Shown here one piece after another: positions 8,101 to 11,437 of a DNA stretch of 11,437 nt (position 1 is the first letter of the stretch; each line of letters begins with the position of its first letter). The DNA is taken from assembly GCA_946478975.1 (NCBI GenBank), contig CAMLEO010000236.1, forward strand, positions 1-11,437. Reading direction: 5' to 3'. Source of the stretch: an uncultured Steroidobacter sp. Its GTDB lineage: Bacteria; Pseudomonadota; Gammaproteobacteria; Steroidobacterales; Steroidobacteraceae. The position numbers were made by a program, and so were the translations under genes. The notes under the pieces were generated by a model that ran no database searches, had not been told where the DNA came from, and worked only from the letters and a program-made list of their open reading frames with translations.

Positions 8101-9582
8101 GGTACCGAGACGACGATCTATATCGGTTCGTTGTATGAACGCGTGACCAAGCCATCGGGGGTCGTCGAACACAAGCACTACATCATGGCCGGTAGCGAGG
8201 CGATTGCGATTCGCACGCTGCGCTCGAACGCTGCGAATGACACCCGATATCTGCACAAAGATCACCTCGGCAGTGTCGATACGATCACCGATGAAGGCGG
8301 CGCGGTCCTTCAGCGGCTCTCGTATGACGCATTCGGCAAACGGCGCAGCGCCACTGCGTGGGCGGGTGGGCTGACGGGGGCGGATTGGAGCAACATCGCA
8401 GCCGTCACACATCGTGCTTTCACGTTCCACGAGCAGCTCGACAACGTCGATCTCGTACATATGAATGGGCGAGTGTACGACCCGGATCTCGGACGGTTCA
8501 TCTCCGGCGATCCTTATATTCAGGCGCCGCTGATGTCGCAGAGCCTGAATCGCTACAGCTACGTGATGAATAATCCATTGTCCTTGATCGACCCCAGCGG
8601 GTACTCCTGGGTGAGCAAGGCGTTCAGGAAAGCGGGCCGCTGGTTCGACAAGACATTCGGTGTCGTTGGGCAGATCGTGTCCTCGGTCGTGGTGATCGCC
8701 GTTGCGGTCGTTGCCTGTGTGGGATCGGAAGGTACGGGATGCGGGCCCGCCTTTGCGGCTGCGGCTGCGCAGTTGGCTGTCATCTGGGGCAGCAGCGGAA
8801 GCGGCGGGAGGACTCCCGCGAGGGGCCCGCCGTTATCCGGTCCCGGGACGTTCGGTCGTTCCTCGGGAACGTATGATTGGGTGCAAGATCACGGCATCAA
8901 TGGCAACGCTTTTGGTGCCACGGTCGGCAGCGACACCACGTTCATACTGCCTACGCCGCCCAATGAATTAGTGGACTGGTTCGCCGGCTTCGGAGATGCG
9001 CTGACATTTGGGCTGACACGATATGCACGCGATGTCACCGGAATTGGCAGCGTCGATACTTCGTCGGGGTATTACTCGGCGGGTCACTTCAATGGGATGG
9101 TAGCGTCGGTACTATTCACTGCAGGCTCGGCGGTAGTGACGGAGTTGGCGGCTTTGAGTCGTGCTGCCGTTGCCCGCATTTCGGGTATGCTGGATGTCAA
9201 CCTTGCGGAGAACGTGGCCGCCAGGGGGACGGGAAAGTTAGGTGCCACAATAAGCAGTACGACGAACTCTGCTGGCGGGACAGTCGTTACGGCTAGCGGC
9301 CCTGTCGTCGGCAGCGACTTTGCCGGAGCGGTAAACAGCGCCATGATGCGGGGCGAATCTGTGAATATTCTAACCGGCGTGCATGGAGAGGCGTCTGGCT
9401 CGATGCTCGCCCACCGCGCGTTCTTTGAAGAAGACGTAGCAATGTTCGGACACTTGGAAGGAGTGAATGTCCTCGACATTACCCGAATGACACCCGGCGA
9501 AATTAGCAGCATCCTTCAAAGTCCGGGCACAACGATCGGAGCGTTCTGCGATAGCGGCGCCTGTCTTGCGCCTTTCTGGTGA
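2116..9582 (+). CDS. Giant secreted Rhs/Tc-type toxin (SpvB, FG-GAP, YD repeats)
   Basis: This encodes a 2488-residue exported polymorphic toxin candidate (2476 if ATG 2152 is used). It has a Sec signal peptide cleaved near SAWSA-TEW. Six FG-GAP/VCBS repeats follow (about residues 46-375), with Ca-binding type loops such as GDFDGDGKTD. An SpvB-like domain starts near 418 (VPPGIAGIQPKVSINY, GLLGVGW). Seven more FG-GAP repeats span 734-1075. A TcB-middle-like part has GRGFQGFGS at 1166, and YD repeats run from 1366 to about 1980 (YDGFGR, YDALGN). The Rhs core end has YLHKDHLGS at 2045, LGRFISGDP near 2125 and LIDPSGY. In Tc and Rhs proteins the YD repeats form a hollow shell that encloses the C-terminal toxin, released by self-cleavage after the DPxG motif. 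That this protein does so is inference. A signal peptide argues against type VI delivery. It is followed 7 bases later by a candidate immunity gene. Confidence 0.9.
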   Translation: MIRTWDVAGVSCMRVMRLLVMLLAMTSASAWSATEWNAQEYDLYPGDFDGDGKTDMLYIAKDIAKASGIARSDGNGPNIPWQSWPSNYLGIPWSSISKVIVADFNGDNRSDILLQRSTPGDHYLLLADQQGKFVGIHQTIGNSYLSLSWSASEHAIVAGDFTGDGRADVFLQATQNAASGVNSTNYLVFADANGQLTVLSGEHWTNGHLGLNWSTRDAIVYAGNFNGQDADGLWRDDLLVQARPKLVMIDFDPTIPVPVHPPGMNGIAHASSGTNDAIFALEDTDTWSRNDLGADWSPQASNIVIGDFNGDGIDDVLLQARSPARSSYLAAGNSSGPPLATASALASNVSWSANGGQRLIAGNFDGNGAAGIYLQAGDSSGSNAIAQTITGSSVSLTTHNPTTPTGVLPTSAVGHTVGSFAVANNGSASYSIGITVPPGIAGIQPKVSINYASGAGNGLLGVGWFVSGLGEIKRCGKTLAQDNSTNGVLLVAADSYCLDGNKLRLIGGTYGAADSTYGTEYESFAKITAKGAVGSTGPSYFIVESKDGLTMEYGNTADSRIEAINSTSPTTPHTWALNKVSDPLGNTMTISYEEDGAPSGSYRPSEMVYTSNVNAGRSAVYKLRFEWAARPARDIPSAFIAGSSTKETKRLDRIETHFNDQGSWRLVRKYQLSYNSSGSSPQSRLSSIQECDGGGVCLAPTMVSWYDGLAGWADATINAANSTSAILEAAYPIDLDGDARTDLVYPQSGSSTSWYVMRANGSGGYAAPVNAGFVPASMSQPYAALDIDYSGTGRQGLLTSISAVANLQILEWNSASNTLVSTPTNVTYTLQGKEWVGDFTGDGRDDFMYVTTSGTSPVVATFNLRANTGVSGGVVQFAAATPVYSMNLPGTEVWAPEAGWSREADFNGDGRSDLLVRTKMVECEMGECTPTVAWRVLTSSGGTFVPASGSFVDCEGQSCGQARPFIADFNGDGFTDYLALSGSGNSRSYVVRYGNSLGITAGGSIGNIGSITLVADYDRDGRTDLLYPGATTWNVMRATEAGFEAAIPTNIPVINANATHRALDVDGDGQLDIGYKDGTWKVRRHLGSGVSDVVKSIADGYGNTVSLTYAPLTDSQVYTKGTGAVFPAVDLVFPMYVVKSYTTNDGAGGENTVTEKYAQARAHVQGRGFQGFGSRTSIDGRTSVKTVTQFFQDYPYTGMVDKTYVYQPNGTSKISETLYTPQNLVTSSVTNQERRYSYVQQSVQTSYEVGGAGSGLAVAETTTTNSVDDFGNPLTVNTVVVDKTDTNLSYTSLVTNTYISNDEYCRWRGFVSQQLVTNTVPNLAAKTRTVQFVKDASAPQACRVYQQLIEPGASDASVPLTKTFGYDAFGHATSETLSGAGITARTTQSSFGARGVFPESVTNALGQTASKTFDYALGVPLTATDPNQLTTSFQYDGFGRLQLETRPDGTKTLLTYSSCTQLNNYCGDSRLRYRVQKQELDATNPGALIRQSAQLFDALGRALYEESQTLSGAFPTVATNYEYDANGLLVLRRSAPYFAGFSPKFTATYYDVIGRPTKEERPIDENNPSLQSTLYGYNRLTHSLTDANGRTTTKVMNAIGQTVQTIDAANGNTYLQYDQFGNLTKTIDPLGNEIRNQFNIRGSKTQTRDPDTGTWNYTYYPTGELHTQTDAKNQTVTFTYDDLGRPLTRVESEGTTTFTYGTTGTGANRNIGRLASVSSPGGFSESLVYDSLGRLQTSTTNADATSFVVDHAYNPTTGLLETTTYPTSTSAVAGSRFKVKYEYDYGLPKRTRDFNTPSIVYWEQVATNAAGQSIDQQLGNGLHTYSTYDGITGLLANRQTGSASQVQNLAYQWDKVGNLTERRDNSLNFYENFYYDALNRLDYSTLNGVATPNLDVGYDALGNITSKTGVGSYTYAPSGTNSVRPHAATAAGSNSYAYDNNGNMTTRNGSTITWTSYNLPSTINKGGNSSQFFYGADRQRYKQIAVTAAGGSLPAGTETTIYIGSLYERVTKPSGVVEHKHYIMAGSEAIAIRTLRSNAANDTRYLHKDHLGSVDTITDEGGAVLQRLSYDAFGKRRSATAWAGGLTGADWSNIAAVTHRAFTFHEQLDNVDLVHMNGRVYDPDLGRFISGDPYIQAPLMSQSLNRYSYVMNNPLSLIDPSGYSWVSKAFRKAGRWFDKTFGVVGQIVSSVVVIAVAVVACVGSEGTGCGPAFAAAAAQLAVIWGSSGSGGRTPARGPPLSGPGTFGRSSGTYDWVQDHGINGNAFGATVGSDTTFILPTPPNELVDWFAGFGDALTFGLTRYARDVTGIGSVDTSSGYYSAGHFNGMVASVLFTAGSAVVTELAALSRAAVARISGMLDVNLAENVAARGTGKLGATISSTTNSAGGTVVTASGPVVGSDFAGAVNSAMMRGESVNILTGVHGEASGSMLAHRAFFEEDVAMFGHLEGVNVLDITRMTPGEISSILQSPGTTIGAFCDSGACLAPFW
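2251..3240 (+). repeat. First FG-GAP/VCBS repeat block (six copies)
   Basis: Six copies of a G/A-D/N-F-x-G-x-(x)-x-x-D loop start near residues 46, 102, 159, 223, 306 and 362, spaced 56-83 residues apart. The fourth (GNFNGQDADGLWRDD) has an insertion. The sixth (GNFDGNGAAG) has lost its last acidic residue and may not bind calcium. The number suits a beta-propeller placed before the SpvB domain. Confidence 0.8.
4312..5340 (+). repeat. Second FG-GAP/VCBS repeat block (seven copies)
   Basis: Seven copies start near residues 734, 786, 837, 904, 967, 1015 and 1063, with loops such as ADFNGDGRSD and ADYDRDGRTD. The copy at 786 is degenerate (DIDYSGTGRQG). Tc toxin B components carry a propeller of this kind between SpvB and the Rhs shell, which in those proteins acts as the gate and docking site. 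The same role here is inference. Confidence 0.8.
6211..8060 (+). repeat. YD (Rhs) repeat tract
   Basis: Tandem YD repeats run from about residue 1366 to 1980. Examples are YDAFGHATSE, YDGFGRLQLE, YDVIGRPTKE, YDDLGRPLTR, YDSLGRLQTS, YDALGNITSK and YDNNGNMTTR. In solved Tc/Rhs structures these repeats make a spiral beta shell. The tract is followed by a linker and then the conserved Rhs core end at 8248-8601. Confidence 0.85.
8602..9579 (+). other. Variable C-terminal toxin tip of the Rhs protein
   Basis: Residues 2163-2488 follow the DPSG boundary (2159-2162). The tip starts with a basic amphipathic piece and a membrane-helix-like stretch (about 2182-2203, QIVSSVVVIAVAVVACV), then an Ala-rich stretch. 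A Gly/Pro-rich linker leads to a pre-tip motif known from other Rhs proteins (WFAGFGDALTFGLTR then DVTGIGSVD, about 2288-2315). The last 70 residues contain two hydrophobic strands, each ending in a striking motif: NILTGVHG with His 2423, and TIGAFCDSGAC with Cys 2478. The 55-residue spacing and the HG / C-x-SG pattern resemble the catalytic pair of caspase-like (clan CD) peptidases. I do not recognise a named toxin family. The peptidase reading is a hypothesis. Confidence 0.6.
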
Positions 9583-9589
9583 GGAAGCA

Positions 9590-10111
9590 ATGACACACTT
9601 TAGAGACTTGACGCCCTATAGTTACGGAACTGCAATCGGTTCCAATGTAGACGTGCTCAACATCGGGTGGCTTGCTGGCGGAGTTGACTTCCCAACGACC
9701 GTACCCGATCCGCAGTTTGTCGACCGCCTCTGGCGCTTTTGCAAAATCTCCGTGAGCCAGACGAGGGGCCTTCACGAATGCGACATATGTCGCTCACGGG
9801 AGGCCAGTGTCGCCCGGCGAAATGGCGAAGCGTTGTTGCTGGGATCGGCAGAGATTCGGGTCGTCGGTGGCGATGGGCAAGTTTACGCGGCACCGAACTT
9901 GATATATCACTATGTTGTAAGCCACAACTATTCGCCGCCGCCGCAATTTGTTCGTGCGGTCTTGGAGGGGGCGTGCCCTCCAGAAGATCTCTACCATGAA
10001 CTGCTGTCCAAGCTCGGACTGACTTGGAGCAATACTCTTGCGCCGGAATCGGCCGGCAAGTCTTTTAAGTTTGTGAAGACATCGCAAGGGGTGCTCAAAG
10101 TTGAAGAGTAG
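9590..10111 (+). CDS. Candidate immunity protein, DUF7919-like
   Basis: This encodes a 173-residue protein with no signal peptide or membrane helix, so it is likely cytosolic. ATG 9590 is chosen because GAGGAAG (9581-9587) precedes it closely. An in-frame TTG at 9566 would overlap the toxin end. The opening (FRDLTPYSYG, LNIGWLAGG), the middle (TRGLHECDICRS) and the later AEIRVVGGDGQVYAAPNLI with HYVVSHNY match a family of small uncharacterised proteins I remember as DUF7919; the name needs checking. Cys 64 and Cys 67 with His 62, His 107 and His 112 could bind a metal ion. Its place, 7 bases after the toxin stop, is where Rhs immunity genes sit, so neutralising the tip is the simplest role. 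That role is inferred from position, not from family knowledge. Some of its codons look more AT-rich than those of the Rhs core. Confidence 0.75.
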   Translation: MTHFRDLTPYSYGTAIGSNVDVLNIGWLAGGVDFPTTVPDPQFVDRLWRFCKISVSQTRGLHECDICRSREASVARRNGEALLLGSAEIRVVGGDGQVYAAPNLIYHYVVSHNYSPPPQFVRAVLEGACPPEDLYHELLSKLGLTWSNTLAPESAGKSFKFVKTSQGVLKVEE

Positions 10112-10113
10112 CT

Positions 10114-10162
10114 CTCGCCGCGGCGAGGACGTCGGTGCATCATCGGAGATGCGTCGACGTTT
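10114..10162 (+). terminator. Terminator-like hairpin after the immunity gene
   Basis: A 14-base perfect palindrome (CTCGCCGCGGCGAG, 10114-10127) starts 3 bases after the stop. It is directly followed by a 14-pair stem: 10128-10141 pairs with 10148-10161, including three G-T pairs, around a 6-base loop. Only a short T run (10160-10162) follows, so termination may be weak. It is the only strong hairpin seen at the end of the plus-strand series. Confidence 0.42.
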
Positions 10163-10213
10163 GGACTGATCAAGAGATGCGAGCGCGATGTTACCGGGGT
10201 TGGTGGCGTTGAT
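10136..10213 (+). pseudogene. Orphan fragment of an Rhs pre-tip motif
   Basis: Frame 10142-10213 reads GDASTFGLIKRC then ERDVTGVGGVD. This matches the pre-tip motif of the Rhs protein at 8991-9057 (GDALTFGLTR, RDVTGIGSVD). The DNA is also clearly related (both begin CGGAGATGCG), with one in-frame 3-base difference. There is no start codon or Rhs core beside it, and the similarity fades after GVD. It is most simply a remnant of an older or alternative Rhs C-terminal tip, left when the present tip and immunity gene were acquired, or a partial duplication. It cannot be expressed as a toxin in this state. Confidence 0.75.
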
Positions 10214-10241
10214 GCCTTCGTCTGGGTGCGGGGTCCACTCT

Positions 10242-11060
10242 CCCGCCGCCGTTCGTGCAGAACGGCACCAAGCCCATTGCCGATTTGATGCCGTTCACGA
10301 CCATTTGTTTGAACGCCGCTTGTCCCGGAAAGCCTGAGCCGTCGGTGAACGCGGCGGCGTCATGGCCCAGCGTGGTCACCCCACGAACATCCGCCGTCGT
10401 AGTACTGGCACCAGGTCACGGCGTGAAAGTCGCGGCGGCTCGGATGGATCGCGCTTCGTGTGGCCAGCGTCGTTTCATCCACGGTCGCTAGAAATTTCAC
10501 GCGGGTAGGGAATGGGCCGGCGAGAATATATGCCTGAGTGCGGTCTTCGCAGCGTCGAGGTGAGCGCTGGTCGTGATGTTGACCGCAAGCGTTGGATCGA
10601 CGGCGCGCCCATGTGCAAACAAGGCGTCACGCGTCGTGCTTGCGAAGATCACTGCTTTGTAGCGACGAAGATTGGAGAGGCGTGTGACATCTCGGTCCAG
10701 TCCACTTCGATGCCTTCTTGTCCAACCAACTCTTCAGTGCGTCTGCATCGCGTTGCCGGGGCCAAGCAGCGGATTGAGTCCGGCCGCGAGGCGAGGGCCT
10801 AAGTTCGCGTGGCGCGGGCCGGCGGTGCGTGAACAGATGAGCACGCGGTTACCTTCGCGCTCGGCGCTCGCCCAGTCGTGATAACAGCGTGGGTCGGTGC
10901 CCCGATATACGTTGTAGCCGGGGTCGTAGAGGCTGTCTCTGGTCAAACGCCGATAATCATCGTCGTCGTCACGATCACCGGCCATAGCTGTGCACGCGGC
11001 CAGTGCGAGCGCGGGCGTCACGGTCTGCAAAGTACGCTGTTTGAATCGATCGTTGCGCAT
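10242..11060 (-). pseudogene. Decayed ThuA-family gene
   Basis: Pieces of one ThuA-domain protein lie in order on the minus strand but in different frames. The first piece (11060 to 10737) is intact: ATG 11060, GAGGGAG upstream (11066-11072), a lipoprotein-like signal (ALALAAC, Cys 23), an Asp-rich stretch and the ThuA start RVLICSRTAGPRHANLG. Later pieces are LKSWLD (near 10730), EGIEVDWTE (10691-10717), YKAVIFASTTRD (near 10650), PFPTRVKFLATVDETT (near 10470-10517), HAVTWCQYYDGG (near 10391-10425) and TTLGHDAAAFTD ending in LVPFCTN (10251). At least four frameshifts are needed. About 100 residues expected between AAKTAL and PFPTRV are missing near 10518-10532. ThuA domains have a class-I-glutamine-amidotransferase-like fold and are linked to sugar metabolism. 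This copy is almost certainly non-functional, though a 108-residue N-terminal stub could still be translated. Confidence 0.8.
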
Positions 11061-11065
11061 AGGTG

Positions 11066-11072
11066 CTCCCTC
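11066..11072 (-). promoter_or_regulatory. Ribosome binding site of the decayed ThuA gene
   Basis: Read on the minus strand this is GAGGGAG, 5 bases before ATG 11060. It fixes the original start and rejects the longer opening from 11132. The site has survived although the coding part has not. Confidence 0.55.
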
Positions 11073-11437
11073 AGGGATGAATGAGTCGCGCAAACGAAAC
11101 GAGGGTGTGCCGAATAAGCCGGAACTGGACAATCGACTCCAAATCAGGGTTCATGTCGTCGGCGTCTATGCGACGCATGCCGATGTGTTCTCGTCAGTTC
11201 TGCAAGTCTGGTGGGCAATCCAATGCAGGCCCAGTGCTGTTCTTTTTAGGGCAAGGCGGGCACCAAGAGAGCGGCCCGCAGGTAAGTCCAGTGGCGCGAT
11301 AGATTGCCGAAGTTGTGGCAGCTGTGAAAGGGTGATGCGATTTGTCTTGTTCCTGCAGTCGCGGGGCCCCCCGCCGCGTACGGTGAAGCCGAGAGGGCTG
11401 CTTTCGGCCAAGCGGGGGATAGCCGAGTTGGTGGCAC
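11073..11437. other. Stretch without a recognisable gene
   Basis: I see no convincing gene here. The short open frames on both strands have odd composition (many Arg, Cys and Pro), no plausible ribosome site and no recognisable motif. The part next to 11073 should hold the old promoter of the minus-strand ThuA gene, but no clear -35/-10 pair stands out. A small hairpin (11388-11408, GCCGAGA with TTTCGGC) and a GC-rich inverted stretch near 11361-11374 are visible. Neither has a T run. Confidence 0.5.

Noticed and set aside
9566..9592. TTG start at 9566 for the immunity gene
   Set aside because: It overlaps the toxin end and lacks a ribosome site, whereas ATG 9590 has GAGGAAG just upstream.
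10255..10491. Plus-strand open frame of 78 codons
   Set aside because: It is the antisense shadow of the ThuA C-terminal pieces, whose motifs (GHDAAAFTD, TWCQYYDGG) read on the minus strand.
11166..11411. Minus-strand open frame of 81 codons
   Set aside because: Arg/Pro/Cys-rich composition, no ribosome site and no motif; most likely chance in GC-rich DNA.
11412..11437. tRNA-like 5' end (a G-rich start, then AGCCGAGTTGGTGGC)
   Set aside because: It resembles an acceptor strand plus D arm, but the window ends there, the invariant T8 does not fit the best register, and no anticodon or T arm can be seen.

Overview
The window looks like chromosomal DNA of a GC-rich Gram-negative bacterium, probably a gammaproteobacterium. 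The support is the Sec signal peptides, a GspC-type inner-membrane protein of the type II secretion system (T2SS), and the overall base composition; the genus cannot be read from this sequence (a Steroidobacter-like lineage is only a guess). The left 10.1 kb is one tightly packed plus-strand gene series. The right 1.3 kb is a graveyard of broken gene pieces. REGION 1 (25-1142): three consecutive genes for small exported proteins of about 108-116 residues. Each has a signal peptide, and they share a loose body plan that I do not recognise as a named family. REGION 2 (1179-2102): a solitary GspC-like protein (one membrane helix, HR domain, PDZ domain), with no gspD or other T2SS gene beside it in the window. 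REGION 3 (2116-9582): a 2488-residue secreted Rhs/Tc-type protein. In order it has a signal peptide, six FG-GAP/VCBS repeats, an SpvB-like domain, seven more FG-GAP/VCBS repeats, a long YD-repeat (Rhs) barrel, the Rhs core end with a DPSG boundary, and a 326-residue variable C-terminal tip. It reads like TcB and TcC of the insecticidal Tc toxins fused into one exported chain. The end of the tip carries a His-Gly / Cys-Asp-Ser-Gly pair, 55 residues apart, that resembles a caspase-like cysteine peptidase dyad. REGION 4 (9590-10111): a small cytosolic protein starting 7 bases after the toxin stop, the expected place for an immunity protein, with a possible Cys/His metal site. REGION 5 (10114-11437): a terminator-like hairpin, a short orphan copy of the Rhs pre-tip motif, a heavily frameshifted ThuA-family gene on the minus strand, and about 360 bases with no recognisable gene. 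PROPOSED LOGIC (inference): the small secreted proteins, the GspC-like protein, the giant Rhs protein and its immunity protein form one co-transcribed toxin export module. The dedicated GspC would adapt the cell's T2SS to a very large Sec-exported toxin. The orphan pre-tip fragment suggests that the toxin tip and immunity gene were exchanged in the past.
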